Positions 30,532 to 39,930 are shown, counted from the first letter of the stretch. The stretch is DNA of 64,000 bases from Spyradosoma sp004558035 (GCF_050314555.1 NZ_JBNPNH010000001.1:62001-126000), one strand, 5' to 3'. Translations and numbers: made by a program. The notes: a model not told the origin generated them from the sequence alone.

Positions 30532-31875
30532 TTATTCCGCGTTCCCGCGGACGTTCCCGGCCGCGGCGAGCGCGGCGGAGAACGCGTCGAAGTTCCGGCC
30601 GCTCGGTTCCTGGAACGGGCGCAGACCGAATTCCGGCATGACCGAAAGCAGGTGGTCGAAGACGTCGCTCTGAATGTTCTCGTAATCGACCCATTCCGTC
30701 GTCCGCGTGAAGACGTAGATTTCGAGCGGCAGCCCCGTCGCGCCGGGATCGAGCTGGCGCACGATCAGCGTGAGCCCGCGCGGATCTCCGTTCTCGTCCG
30801 TTTCGTCGCCGTTCCAGAGTTCCGCCTTCGCCTTCAGGTAGGCGACGCAGTAGGCGCGGAAAGTGCCGACGTTCGTCAGCCGGCGCGCGTTCGCGGCGGA
30901 CGCGCGGACCGAGTCGCCGCGCTTCGCGTTCTCGCTTTCGACTTCGGGAATCTTACGTTCGAGATACGGCTCGAGCAGCTTGATTCTGCGCCAGCGCTTC
31001 AGATCTTCCGGCGTCGCGAAGCGGATGGTCTCCATGTCGACGTTGATCGCGCGCTTGATGCGGCGCCCGTGCGACTCCTTCATGCCGCGCCAGTTCTTGA
31101 ACGACGTCGAGATCAGCGTGTAGGCGGGAACGCTCGAGATCGTCTTGTCCCAGTTGCAGACCTTCACGGTCGTGAGCGAGACGTCCACCACGTCGCCGTC
31201 CACGTTCAGGCTCGGAATCTCGATCCAGTCGCCCTTGCGCGCCAGGTCGTTCGCGCCGATGACGAATCCCGCCGTCAGCCCCAGCAGCGTGTCGCGGAAG
31301 ACGATCAGCAGCACCGCCATGATCGCGCCCAGCCCCGAAAGAAAATACATCGGCGAGCGGTCGGAGACGATCGAGAGCATCCAAATGCCCACGCCGATGC
31401 CGATCAGCAGCTTCAGCGCCTGGAAAAAGCCCTTGATCGGCAGCCCGCCCGTGCGCTTGGAATTTTCGCCGACGTCGATCGCCGTGTTCAGCAGCGAGAA
31501 CGCGAGCCCCGCGCACGCGCCGGCGAAATAGACTCCCGCGGCGACCGCGAGCACCTTCTCCGTCGTCGGCTCTCCGGCGAAAAAGAACGGCACGGCGCGG
31601 ACGCAAAGAATCGAGACGATCAGGTGCGAAAGCCGCTGCGGGAACTTGTGCAGGCAGAGCGAATCGTCCCAGTCGTTTTTCGTCCTGCGCGAAATCGTGA
31701 GCAGCGCCAGCGTCAGCGTCCTGCGCACGACGAAGGCGATGCCCCACAAACTGCCGGCGTAGACGCCGACGACGACGAGAACCGCCGCCGCCGTGGACGC
31801 CACCGTTCCCGCCTCCGCGTCCATGCCCCACGAGAGAAAAATCTCCCGCAGGACGTCGATGAGATGCGCGATCAT
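30532..31875 (-). CDS. MscS-family mechanosensitive channel (YbdG-like)
   Basis: A 447-residue channel protein. Five hydrophobic helices occupy the N-terminal 200 residues; the pore-lining region is GLGAIMAVLLIVFRDTLLGL followed by TAGFVIGANDLARKGDWIEI, the standard MscS beta-domain entry, and VVDVSLTTVKVCNWDKTIS. The segment NWRGMKESHGRRIKRAINVD and the long C-terminal cytoplasmic domain are characteristic of the YbdG/MscM subgroup rather than of the small MscS. It protects against hypo-osmotic shock. Length agrees with YbdG-like proteins. Confidence 0.9.
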   Translation of the reverse strand: MIAHLIDVLREIFLSWGMDAEAGTVASTAAAVLVVVGVYAGSLWGIAFVVRRTLTLALLTISRRTKNDWDDSLCLHKFPQRLSHLIVSILCVRAVPFFFAGEPTTEKVLAVAAGVYFAGACAGLAFSLLNTAIDVGENSKRTGGLPIKGFFQALKLLIGIGVGIWMLSIVSDRSPMYFLSGLGAIMAVLLIVFRDTLLGLTAGFVIGANDLARKGDWIEIPSLNVDGDVVDVSLTTVKVCNWDKTISSVPAYTLISTSFKNWRGMKESHGRRIKRAINVDMETIRFATPEDLKRWRRIKLLEPYLERKIPEVESENAKRGDSVRASAANARRLTNVGTFRAYCVAYLKAKAELWNGDETDENGDPRGLTLIVRQLDPGATGLPLEIYVFTRTTEWVDYENIQSDVFDHLLSVMPEFGLRPFQEPSGRNFDAFSAALAAAGNVRGNAE

Positions 31876-31927
31876 GTTTTTCCCTCCCGAGCTTCAGCGA
31901 TTCGGCTGCGCGGCGCGTTCCCGCGGC

Positions 31928-33190
31928 TCACTCGCCCTTGTTGAAATCGACGTACGCCTCCGTGAGGTCCGTCGAAATCAGGCGATAGTCGTGCGTGCCG
32001 AGGTTGAGATGCATGTGAATCGAAAATTCCTTCTTGCGGACGACTTCGCGCCAGCGCGGCTCGTTCCCGGCCTGCAGCTCGCCCTTGAGGAAGACGGGAA
32101 CGTCGTCGTAGTAAAGGTCGATCTTCGTCTGGTCGATGCCGCATTTCGCGTAGCCCGCCGAGCAGAGGAGGCGCCCCCAGTTCGGATCGCCGCCGCACCA
32201 CGAAGCCTTCACGAGCAGAGAGTTGCCGATCGAACGCGCGATTTTGTTCGCCTCCGCGTCCGTGCGCGCGCCGTAAACGTGCAGCGTGACGACGCGGGAG
32301 ATCTTTTCGCCGTCGCCGACGATCTTCTTCGCCAGCGCGAAGCAGACCTTTTCGAGCGCCTCGCGGAAGAGCTCGAGCGACTCCGGATTCTCCTCCGAAA
32401 TCTCCGCGCCCGAAGCGCCGTTGGCGAGCACGAGCACCGTGTCGTTCGTGGACATGTCGCCGTCCACGGAAACGCAGTTGAACGACTGCCCGACGGCGCG
32501 CCAGAGGCATTTCTGCAGGAGCTCCTGCGAAATCTTCGCGTCCGTGGCGATGAGGCCGAACATCGTAGCCATGTTCGGCTCGATCATGCCCGCGCCCTTC
32601 GCCATGCCGGAAATCGTGACGGTCTTGCCGCCGACGCCGAGCGCGCCGCCCAGGGAAAACTTCGCCGTGCAGGTCTTGCGGCGCGTGTCCGACGTCAGAA
32701 TCGCGTCCGCCGCGCGCACGGACTCCTCGCGGTCGGGCTTCAGGCGGCGGACGGCCTCGCGGATGCCGTTCTCGATCTTTTCCATCGGCAGGTTGACGCC
32801 GATGCGCCCCGTCGAGCACACGAAGAATTCCTCCGGCCTGCGCGCGAGCATCTCGGCGACGAATTCGCACATGCGCCGCGCGTCGCGCATGCCGCGCTCG
32901 CCCGTGCAGGCGTTCGCGTTCCCGCTGTTGGCGATGATGCCGTGCACCGGCGAGCCGCCCGTCGCGTGCGCGCGCAGATGCGCCTGAGACGTGTACACGG
33001 GAGCGGCCTTCACGTCGTTCGTCGTGAACGTTCCCGCCGCCGTGCAGGGGCTTTGGGAAAAGATCAGCGCGAGGTCGAGCCGCTTCGCGTCGCACTTGTT
33101 GCGGATGTCGCAGGCCGTTCCCGCGACGGAAAAGCCGGGAACTTCCGCGATCCCGTCGGAGTTGTCGATGAATTGGATTTTTTCGAACAT
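31928..33190 (-). CDS. argJ: Bifunctional glutamate N-acetyltransferase / amino-acid acetyltransferase
   Basis: A 420-residue ArgJ, the enzyme that transfers acetyl from N-acetylornithine to glutamate in the cyclic arginine pathway. It is made as a proenzyme that cuts itself before a conserved Thr; the expected site is in GGKTVTISGMAKGAGMIEPN followed by MATMFGLIATDA, where ATMFGLIATDA matches ATMLAFIATDA with the nucleophilic Thr. GIIANSGNANACTGERG and CSTGRIGVNLPM are also present. argC lies 24 kb away, so the arginine genes are scattered. Confidence 0.94.
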   Translation of the reverse strand: MFEKIQFIDNSDGIAEVPGFSVAGTACDIRNKCDAKRLDLALIFSQSPCTAAGTFTTNDVKAAPVYTSQAHLRAHATGGSPVHGIIANSGNANACTGERGMRDARRMCEFVAEMLARRPEEFFVCSTGRIGVNLPMEKIENGIREAVRRLKPDREESVRAADAILTSDTRRKTCTAKFSLGGALGVGGKTVTISGMAKGAGMIEPNMATMFGLIATDAKISQELLQKCLWRAVGQSFNCVSVDGDMSTNDTVLVLANGASGAEISEENPESLELFREALEKVCFALAKKIVGDGEKISRVVTLHVYGARTDAEANKIARSIGNSLLVKASWCGGDPNWGRLLCSAGYAKCGIDQTKIDLYYDDVPVFLKGELQAGNEPRWREVVRKKEFSIHMHLNLGTHDYRLISTDLTEAYVDFNKGE

Positions 33191-33344
33191 GACGTTTGTG
33201 AATTATGTAAGATGTGAAGCGCATTTCAACGCGTTTTCCCCGCCGACGCAACGCAAGAGATGCGCTGTTCCCGCCGCGCGCGGTTTTTCGCTTTAAAAAA
33301 CGCCACGAATCGGGAAAACTTTCCGCAAGAAATTTCCCGCCACC

Positions 33345-33881
33345 ATGCGACAATCCAAAGCCAAAAATTCCATCGCGACGCGCACCGGAGACGACGGTCT
33401 GACGACGCAGCTCTACGGAAGACGCATTCCGAAAACGCACCCGCGCATCGTCGCCAACGGCAGCATCGACGAGCTTTCCTCGCAGCTCGGCCTCGCCAAG
33501 GCCTTCTGCGAAGACGCCGCGCGGCGGGAGACGCTGGAGCGCATCCAGCTCGAACTCATCGCGCTGATGGGCGAAGTCGGCGTTCTCGACGAAGACCGCG
33601 AAAAATACCTCGCCTCGAAAATCCGCCGCATCGAGGAAGCCGACCTCGCGCGGCTCGACGATCTCGTGGACGAGCTCGAGACGGAAGAGCGCCGCTTCAC
33701 GGGCTGGGTGCTCGCGGGAACGTCGCCGCACCAGGCCGCGCTCCACGTCGCGCGCGCCGTCTGCCGCCGCGCCGAGCGCGACGTGATCGCCCTGCGGGAA
33801 CGCGGCGAAACGCTGGGCGATCTGCCCGCGCGCTACCTGAACCGGCTTTCCGACGTGCTGTGGCTGCTCGCGCGCGACTGA
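33345..33881 (+). CDS. PduO-type cob(I)alamin adenosyltransferase
   Basis: A 178-residue ATP:cob(I)alamin adenosyltransferase of the PduO/MMAB type, making adenosylcobalamin. Key segments: ATRTGDDGLTTQLYGRRIPK (ATP-binding loop), HPRIVANGSIDELSSQLGLA and the C-terminal ARAVCRRAERDVIALRE followed by RYLNRLSDVLWLLAR. Its product is the cofactor of diol dehydratases and methylmalonyl-CoA mutase. No B12-dependent enzyme is in this window, and the microcompartment here is of a type that normally does not need B12, so the link is open. It is transcribed divergently from argJ. Confidence 0.92.
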   Translation: MRQSKAKNSIATRTGDDGLTTQLYGRRIPKTHPRIVANGSIDELSSQLGLAKAFCEDAARRETLERIQLELIALMGEVGVLDEDREKYLASKIRRIEEADLARLDDLVDELETEERRFTGWVLAGTSPHQAALHVARAVCRRAERDVIALRERGETLGDLPARYLNRLSDVLWLLARD

Positions 33882-33937
33882 CGCGCCTCATCGCCCTGCG
33901 GACTTCAGACTCCCGTCCTTCATTCAAATTCATTTCC

Positions 33938-36142
33938 ATGACCACCGAAAAAAAATCTCAAACCCGCTTTAACTTCTTCCGCGCCGGAGGCGTGGAGCAG
34001 CTTTCCGTCGCCGACGGGAACGATCTCGCCGCCGTATCCGAGCTCGACCCGAAGCTCTGGGTCGCGCTCAGCATGCCGACGGAAGGCGTCGATTTCGACG
34101 CGCGCACGCTCGCGCTCGTCGATTCCGACAAGGACGGTCGCATCCGCGTTCCCGAAATCCGGGCGGCGGTCGCCTTCGCGCGCGAACACTTCGCGGATTT
34201 CTCCTCGTTCTTTCCCGGAAAAACGTCCTTCCCGCTTTCCGCCCTGAAAAAGGACAGCCCGCTCGCGGCGACGGCGGCGACGCTCGCCGACGCCGACGGG
34301 AACGTCGCGCTCGAAGCCGCGCGCAAGGCCGCCGCGGACTTCGCCGCGCGCCCCTTCAACGGCGACGGGCTGCTGACGCCCGCCTCGGCGGAAGGCGACG
34401 CCGTCGCCGCCGCGCTGATCGCGGACGTTCTCGCCGTGCGCGGAGGCGTGCCCGACGACGCCGGCGTTCCCGCCGTCTCCCCCGCCGACGCCGAAGCCTT
34501 CGCCGCCGAAGCCGCCGCCGCGCTCGCCTGGCGCGAAAAGGCGGAAGCCGACGCCGACGCGATCTTCCCGCTCGGCGAAAAGACCGCCGCGGCCTTCGCC
34601 GCGATCGAAGCCGTGCGCGCGAAAGTCGAGGATTTCTTCGCGCGTTCCCGCCTCGCCGCCTACGAGCCCGCGAACGCCGAAAAGCTGAACGCGAGCGCGG
34701 ACGACGTCGCCCTGCTCGCCCGCGGGGCGCTGACGCCCGCCGCGTCCGCCGCGTTCCCGCTCGCCCGCATCGCGGCGGCGACGGGCGTTCCCGCGCTGCC
34801 GCTCGAAAGCGGCGTGAATCCTGCCTGGGCGGACGCCCTGCGCGCGCTGCGCGACGCGGCGCTCGTTCCCGCGCTGGAACTGCCCGTGAAGACCGACTCG
34901 ATGACGGAAACGCGGTGGCACGAACTGCTCGCGAAGTTTTCCGCGCACGCCGCCTGGAGCGCGGCGAAACCGCAGGGGAAAATCGCCGATCTGCCCGTCG
35001 CGCGCCTGCGCGAAATCGCGGGAACGGACGTCGCCGCCGCGCTCGCTCCGCTCTTCGCCCGCGACGCCGCCGAAGCGCCGACGCGCCGCGCGCTCGAGGA
35101 CGCCGAGCGCCTCTGCCTCTATTCCGGGCACCTGACGTCACTGCTGCGCAATTACGTTTCGTTCGCCGATTTCTACGCGCTCTCGCCGGACACGATCTTC
35201 CTCGCCGGCCGCCTCTTCCTCGACGGGCGCGAATGCGCGCTCTGCGTCCGCGTGAAGGACGCCGCCTCGCACGCTGCGCTCGCCGCCAAGAGCGAGTGCT
35301 TCATCGCCTACTGCAAGTGCACGCGCAAGTCCGACGGCGCGACGATGACGATCGCCGCCGTGCTCGGCGACGGCGACGCCGACTCCCTTTCCGTCGGCCG
35401 CAACGGCGTCTTCGTGGACAAGCGCGGGAACGACTGGGACGCGACCGTCGAAAAAATCCTCGAACAGCCGATTTCCCTGCGCCAGGCGGTCTGGGCGCCC
35501 TACAGAAAGCTCGTCCGCTTCGTCGAGACGCAGATCGCCAATTTCGCCGCGGCGCGCGAAAAGAAGGTGGACGCGGATCTTTCCGGCGGCGTCGGCAAGG
35601 TCGCGGCGACGGCGGACGCTCCCGCCGCGAAGCCGGCGTTCGACATCGGCAAGTTCGTCGGCATCTTCGCCGCGATCGGCTTGGCTTTGGGCGCGATCGG
35701 CGCCGCGCTCGCCGCGCTCGGAACCGCGTTCCTCGCCCTCGCGTGGTGGCAGATGCCGCTCGCGCTGCTCGGCGTGCTGGTGCTGATTTCCGCGCCGTCG
35801 GTCGTCATCACGGCGATGAAGCTCCGCCGCCGCTCGCTCGGCCCGATTCTCGACGCCAATTCCTGGGCGATCAACGCGCACACGAAGATCAACATCGCGC
35901 TCGGCAAAGCCTACACGTCGATGCCGAGCAAGCCGAAGGGCTCGAAGCTCGTCGGCAGGGATCCCTACGGCGAAGGCTGCGGGAAGACGCGCGGAATCGT
36001 CGTCGCCCTGCTCGTGCTGCTCGCCGTCGGAATCGTCGCCGGCGTGCTGCTGAAGCGCCGCCTCGACGCGGACGCCGCCGCGGCGGAAGCCGTTCCCGCG
36101 CAGACGGAAGAAGTGTCCGCCGCTCCCGAACTGAATAAATGA
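33938..36142 (+). CDS. Large protein with EF-hand-like loops and C-terminal membrane helices
   Basis: A 734-residue protein of unknown function starting at ATG 33938. Residues about 60-72 read DSDKDGRIRVPE, a perfect 12-residue EF-hand calcium loop; further loop-like stretches are DADGNVALE and NGDGLLTP. A long Ala-rich helical region follows. Near residue 560 come hydrophobic helices (FVGIFAAIGLALGAIGAALA, WQMPLALLGVLVLISAP, later GIVVALLVLLAVGIVAGVLL). A segment between them, NSWAINAHTKINIALGKAYT, is oddly well structured. There is no signal peptide, so the EF-hands are probably cytoplasmic. Extreme GC and Ala bias. Confidence 0.7.
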   Translation: MTTEKKSQTRFNFFRAGGVEQLSVADGNDLAAVSELDPKLWVALSMPTEGVDFDARTLALVDSDKDGRIRVPEIRAAVAFAREHFADFSSFFPGKTSFPLSALKKDSPLAATAATLADADGNVALEAARKAAADFAARPFNGDGLLTPASAEGDAVAAALIADVLAVRGGVPDDAGVPAVSPADAEAFAAEAAAALAWREKAEADADAIFPLGEKTAAAFAAIEAVRAKVEDFFARSRLAAYEPANAEKLNASADDVALLARGALTPAASAAFPLARIAAATGVPALPLESGVNPAWADALRALRDAALVPALELPVKTDSMTETRWHELLAKFSAHAAWSAAKPQGKIADLPVARLREIAGTDVAAALAPLFARDAAEAPTRRALEDAERLCLYSGHLTSLLRNYVSFADFYALSPDTIFLAGRLFLDGRECALCVRVKDAASHAALAAKSECFIAYCKCTRKSDGATMTIAAVLGDGDADSLSVGRNGVFVDKRGNDWDATVEKILEQPISLRQAVWAPYRKLVRFVETQIANFAAAREKKVDADLSGGVGKVAATADAPAAKPAFDIGKFVGIFAAIGLALGAIGAALAALGTAFLALAWWQMPLALLGVLVLISAPSVVITAMKLRRRSLGPILDANSWAINAHTKINIALGKAYTSMPSKPKGSKLVGRDPYGEGCGKTRGIVVALLVLLAVGIVAGVLLKRRLDADAAAAEAVPAQTEEVSAAPELNK

Positions 36143-36144
36143 CA

Positions 36145-36250
36145 GTTAATAATGAATAGTGAATAACGTAGTGATGAGGGCTGTCTTGAAATCCTTTCGG
36201 CGCAGACGAACGCAAAGCGTTATTCATTATTCACTTTTCACTGTTCACTG
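36145..36250. repeat. Inverted repeat of AATGAAT/AGTGAAT words
   Basis: The left arm GTTAATAATGAATAGTGAAT (from 36145) ends AACG. The right arm CGTTATTCATTATTCACTTT (from 36218) continues TCACTGTTCACTG. The arms contain the same words, TAATGAAT and AGTGAATAA, in different order. The middle 50 bases have no evident content. The element fills most of the 164-base gap between the EF-hand protein and murA and is AT-rich. It may also serve as terminator, but no T-tract follows. Confidence 0.65.
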
Positions 36251-36306
36251 ATTCCGTCACTTCCTTTACACCCTGCATTTTCCGTTTTCCACATTCCTTT
36301 TTCCCG

Positions 36307-37611
36307 ATGGACGTTTTAAGAATCAGAGGCGGGAACGCGCTGCACGGCGAAGTCTTCGTCGGCGGCGCCAAAAACGCCTGCCTGCCGCTGCTCGCGGCGA
36401 CGCTTTTGACCGACGAACCCTGCGTGCTGCGCAACGTGCCCGATCTGAGCGATTCGCGCTTCATGCTCGAAATTCTGCGGCATCAGGGCGCGCTCGTCGA
36501 GCCGATCGGCGCGAACGCGTGGCGCGTCACGGCGGGAACGCTGCAGCCGAAGACGCCCTACGAGCTCGTGCGCAAGATGCGCGCGTCGATCTGCGTCATG
36601 GGCGCGCTCGTCGCCCGGCTGAAACGCGCGGAAATCCCGCTCCCGGGCGGCTGCGTCATCGGGCAGCGGCCGATCGACCTGCACGTCAAGGGACTGCGCA
36701 AGCTCGGCTGTACGATCGAAAACCGCGCGGGCATGATGCGCATCGACGCTTCCCACGCGCGCGGCGCCTACGTGTTTCTCGGCGGGCGCTACGGCAGCAC
36801 GGTCACGGGAACGGCGAATCTGGTGATGGCGGCGACGCTCACGCCCGGCGTCACGCGGATCGACAGCGCGGCGTGCGAGCCCGAAATCGGCGACCTCTGC
36901 CGCATGCTCGTCAAGATGGGCGCGAAGATTTCCGGCGTCGGGTCGCCGACGCTCCTCGTCGAGGGCGTCGAGAAACTTTCCGGCTGCGAGCACGTCGTCA
37001 TTCCCGACCGCATCGAGGCGGGAACGCACCTGCTCTGCGGCGCGATCACGCGCGGCGACGTCACAGTGCGCGGCGCGGTCACGGAGCACCTCGGCGCGTT
37101 TCTGGACAAGCTCGACGAAGCGGGCGTGCCCGTCGAAACGCTTTCGCCGACGGCGGTCCGCGTGCGCGGAGACCTCGTGAAGGATTTTCGCCCGATCGAC
37201 ATCGTGACGCTCCCGCACCCGGGTTTTCCGACCGACCTGCAGGCGCAGTTCACGGCGCTGCTCGCGCTCGTTCCCGGCATCAGCATCGTCACCGAACGCA
37301 TTTATCCGAACCGCTTCATGCACGTTCCCGAGCTGCTGCGCATGGGCGCGGACATCGCGATCGAAGGGCCGAGCGCGATCGTCAAGGGCGTTCCCGCGCT
37401 CTCGGGCGCGCCCGTCATGGCGTCGGACCTGCGCGCGTCGGCGGCGCTCGTGCTCGCGGGGCTCGCGGCGTCGGGCGAAACGTGGGTGCAGCGCATCTAT
37501 CACCTCGACCGCGGCTACGAAAAATTCGAACGGCGTCTCGCCGCGCTCGGCGCGGACGTCGTGCGGCTCCGCCAGGAGGACATGCCCAGCGAGCTGCGGA
37601 GCGAAGCGTGA
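36307..37611 (+). CDS. murA: UDP-N-acetylglucosamine 1-carboxyvinyltransferase
   Basis: A 434-residue MurA, which adds enolpyruvate from PEP to UDP-GlcNAc in the first committed step of peptidoglycan synthesis. RIRGGNALHGEVFVGGAKNA at the N-terminus includes the catalytic Lys-Asn pair, LPGGCVIGQRPIDLH contains the active-site cysteine (fosfomycin target, here Cys not Asp), and MASDLRASAALVLAGLAASG and YHLDRGYEKFE close the fold. It is intact and of usual length. Confidence 0.96.
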   Translation: MDVLRIRGGNALHGEVFVGGAKNACLPLLAATLLTDEPCVLRNVPDLSDSRFMLEILRHQGALVEPIGANAWRVTAGTLQPKTPYELVRKMRASICVMGALVARLKRAEIPLPGGCVIGQRPIDLHVKGLRKLGCTIENRAGMMRIDASHARGAYVFLGGRYGSTVTGTANLVMAATLTPGVTRIDSAACEPEIGDLCRMLVKMGAKISGVGSPTLLVEGVEKLSGCEHVVIPDRIEAGTHLLCGAITRGDVTVRGAVTEHLGAFLDKLDEAGVPVETLSPTAVRVRGDLVKDFRPIDIVTLPHPGFPTDLQAQFTALLALVPGISIVTERIYPNRFMHVPELLRMGADIAIEGPSAIVKGVPALSGAPVMASDLRASAALVLAGLAASGETWVQRIYHLDRGYEKFERRLAALGADVVRLRQEDMPSELRSEA

Positions 37612-37725
37612 GGACGAGGTGCAGGGTGGAATGTGTAAGGTGTAATGAGGTGAAAATTTTCGGCACGCGCCGGGAGCTTCATAACTTTCTTTAAGCTTTA
37701 GGCCGTAATCTCTAAGCTTTTTCCC

Positions 37726-38559
37726 ATGGTGATTTCTTCACGACAGAATCCGCGCATTCAGCGCCTCGTCCGCCTGCGGGAACGCGCCGTCCGCGAGCGC
37801 GAAGGCGTCTTCCTGCTCGAAGGCATCCGCGAAATCGAGCGCGCCGCCGCGGGCGGTTTTGCTCTGCTCGAATTCTATTTTTGTCCGGAACTGATCCGTT
37901 CCCGCGCCGCCGCCGAAGTCGCCGAAAAAACGCGCGCGCGCGTCGCGCCGGAGAACGTCTTCGAAGTCGCCGCGGGCGCGTTCGAGAAAATCAGCTACCG
38001 CGACAAGCCCGAAGGCCTGCTCGCCGTCGCGGCGATGCGGCGTCTCGAGCTCGACGATCTGCCGCCCGCGCCCGCGGGAACGCCGCCGCTCTACCTCGTC
38101 GCCGAGTCCGTCGAAAAGCCGGGCAATCTCGGCGCGCTGCTGCGCACGGCGGATTCCGCCGGCTGCACGGCGCTGATCTGCTGCGGCGCGGGAACGGACG
38201 TGTACAATCCGAACGCGATCCGCGCCTCGCAGGGCACGCTCTTCACGATGCCCTTCGCCGCCGCGCCCGCGGAAAAAGTCCGCGACTGGCTGCTCGCGCG
38301 CGGCGTGACGATCTTCGCGACGACGCCCGACGCGGAAAAAATCTACTGGGACTGCGATTTCCGCGTTCCCGCGGCGATACTGCTCGGCACGGAAGCGACG
38401 GGGCTTTCGCCGTTCTGGCTCGACGCGCCGGACGGGAAATCCGTCGTTCCCGCCGCCATTCCGCAGCGCGGCGCGGCGGACTCGCTGAACGTCTCGATGG
38501 CGGCGGGCATCTGCCTTTTCGAAGCCGTGCGCCAGCGCGCGCAGGGCGCGGCGTCGTGA
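37726..38559 (+). CDS. TrmH/SpoU family RNA 2'-O-methyltransferase
   Basis: A 277-residue SPOUT methyltransferase. The N-terminal substrate-binding domain begins SSRQNPRIQRLVRLRERAVR and REGVFLLEGIREIERA. The knot domain has YLVAESVEKPGNLGALLRTA (motif 1), ILLGTEATGLSPFWLD (motif 2) and RGAADSLNVSMAAGICLFEA (motif 3). It resembles RlmB-like rRNA ribose methylases; the exact nucleotide cannot be told. The gene is preceded by AT-rich TTTAAGCTTTAGG-type repeat words (37691-37720) and followed 22 bases later by rph. Confidence 0.88.
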   Translation: MVISSRQNPRIQRLVRLRERAVREREGVFLLEGIREIERAAAGGFALLEFYFCPELIRSRAAAEVAEKTRARVAPENVFEVAAGAFEKISYRDKPEGLLAVAAMRRLELDDLPPAPAGTPPLYLVAESVEKPGNLGALLRTADSAGCTALICCGAGTDVYNPNAIRASQGTLFTMPFAAAPAEKVRDWLLARGVTIFATTPDAEKIYWDCDFRVPAAILLGTEATGLSPFWLDAPDGKSVVPAAIPQRGAADSLNVSMAAGICLFEAVRQRAQGAAS

Positions 38560-38581
38560 ACCCCGATTCAATTTTTTCATC

Positions 38582-39310
38582 ATGATCATTCGTCCAGACA
38601 ACCGCGAGGCGGACCGACTCCGCCCGATTTCCTTTCAGCCCGGCGTCGCGCCTCACGCCGCCGGCTCCGTGCTCGCCTGCTTCGGCGACACGCGCGTCAT
38701 CTGCGCCGCGACGCTCGAAGAAAAAGTGCCGACGTGGATGCGCGTCCAAGGCGTGAAGGGCGGCTGGCTCACCGCCGAATATTCGCTGCTCCCGTATTCG
38801 ACGCTCGACCGCAAGCCGCGCGACATTTCCCGCGGCAAGCTCGACGGCCGCACCGTCGAAATTCAGCGCCTCATCGGGCGCTCGCTCCGCGCCGTGCTTG
38901 ACCTAAGCAGGCTCGAGGGGCTCACGCTCTGGATCGACTGCGACGTGCTCCAGGCCGACGGCGGCACGCGCACGGCGTCGATCTCCGGCGCGTACGTCGC
39001 CGCCAAGCTCGCCGTCCGCAAATTCATGGAGGCGGGAAAAATCAAGGAGGATCCCTTCACCGATTCCGTCGCCGCGATCAGCGTCGGCATCTATCAGGAG
39101 ACGCCTATTCTCGACCTCTGCTACGTCGAGGACAAGGACGCCGCCGTGGACGCCAACGTCGTCATGACGGGAACGGGCCGCTTCGTCGAGCTGCAGTCTT
39201 CCGGCGAGGAGGCGACGTTCTCGCCCGACGAGCTCGCCGCGATGATCGCGCTCGGCAAGAAGGGCGTCGCCGAAATCACCGAAATCCAGAAGCACGTGCT
39301 GAAGGGCTGA
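38582..39310 (+). CDS. rph: Ribonuclease PH
   Basis: A 242-residue phosphorolytic 3'-5' exoribonuclease that trims tRNA 3' ends. Conserved segments: RPDNREADRLRPISFQPGVA, GSVLACFGDTRVICAAT, GWLTAEYSLLPYSTLDRKPR, GRTVEIQRLIGRSLRAVLDL and LWIDCDVLQADGGTRTASIS. Full length. It follows the RNA methyltransferase by 22 bases, making a small RNA-processing operon with the gamma-carbonic-anhydrase-like gene downstream possibly included. Confidence 0.96.
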   Translation: MIIRPDNREADRLRPISFQPGVAPHAAGSVLACFGDTRVICAATLEEKVPTWMRVQGVKGGWLTAEYSLLPYSTLDRKPRDISRGKLDGRTVEIQRLIGRSLRAVLDLSRLEGLTLWIDCDVLQADGGTRTASISGAYVAAKLAVRKFMEAGKIKEDPFTDSVAAISVGIYQETPILDLCYVEDKDAAVDANVVMTGTGRFVELQSSGEEATFSPDELAAMIALGKKGVAEITEIQKHVLKG

Positions 39311-39372
39311 GCGAAGGCCCGGCGTTCCCGCGCCCGTCCCCGAAAATCCGGAAAATTTTTCTTTTTACGACC

Positions 39373-39930
39373 ATGACCGAAGAACAGAAGAACGACGCCG
39401 CCGCGCGTCTCGAAAAATTCCTCAACCGCACGCCGCAGGTGGACGAATCCGCCTACGTCGCGCACGAAGCCAAGCTCATCGGCGCCGTCACGATCGGCGC
39501 GCGCGCGAACGTCTGGCCCGGCGTCGTGATGCGCGCCGACATCGAAGAAATCCGCATCGGCGAAGGCACGAGCATTCAGGACGGCACGTGCATCCACCTC
39601 GCGGACGATCTGCCGACCGTCGTCGGCGACTTCGTCACGGTCGGCCATCGCGTGATGCTGCACGGCTGCACGATCGGCGACGAAAGCCTGATCGGCATGA
39701 GCTCGACGATTCTCGACGGCGCCAAGATCGGGAAGCGCTGCATCGTCGCGGCGGGCGCGGTCGTGCCCCCGCGCATGGAGGTGCCGGACGGCACGATGGT
39801 CGTCGGCTGCCCGGCGAAGATCAAAAAGATGCTCACGCCGGAAGAGCAGTCGAAACTGCGCTACTGGGCGGAGAAATATCTCATCGTCTCCGCCGCGCAC
39901 AAGGCGAAGTTCGGCTCGCAGAAGTTCTGA
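39373..39930 (+). CDS. Gamma carbonic anhydrase family protein
   Basis: A 185-residue left-handed beta-helix protein with hexapeptide repeats. The three zinc-ligand histidines are visible in GTCIHL and VTVGHRVMLHGC, as in Cam/CamH/YrdA proteins, and ANVWPGVVMRADIEEIRIG and PPRMEVPDGTMVVGCPAKI are typical. CamH-like proteins may hydrate CO2; many members have no proven activity. The N-terminal 25 residues form a charged extension. Ends nine bases before a word-repeat element. Confidence 0.88.
   Translation: MTEEQKNDAAARLEKFLNRTPQVDESAYVAHEAKLIGAVTIGARANVWPGVVMRADIEEIRIGEGTSIQDGTCIHLADDLPTVVGDFVTVGHRVMLHGCTIGDESLIGMSSTILDGAKIGKRCIVAAGAVVPPRMEVPDGTMVVGCPAKIKKMLTPEEQSKLRYWAEKYLIVSAAHKAKFGSQKF

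Noticed and set aside
33191..33344. Cobalamin riboswitch ahead of the adenosyltransferase
   Set aside because: The 154-base divergent spacer shows no B12-box-like sequence or the long fold required.
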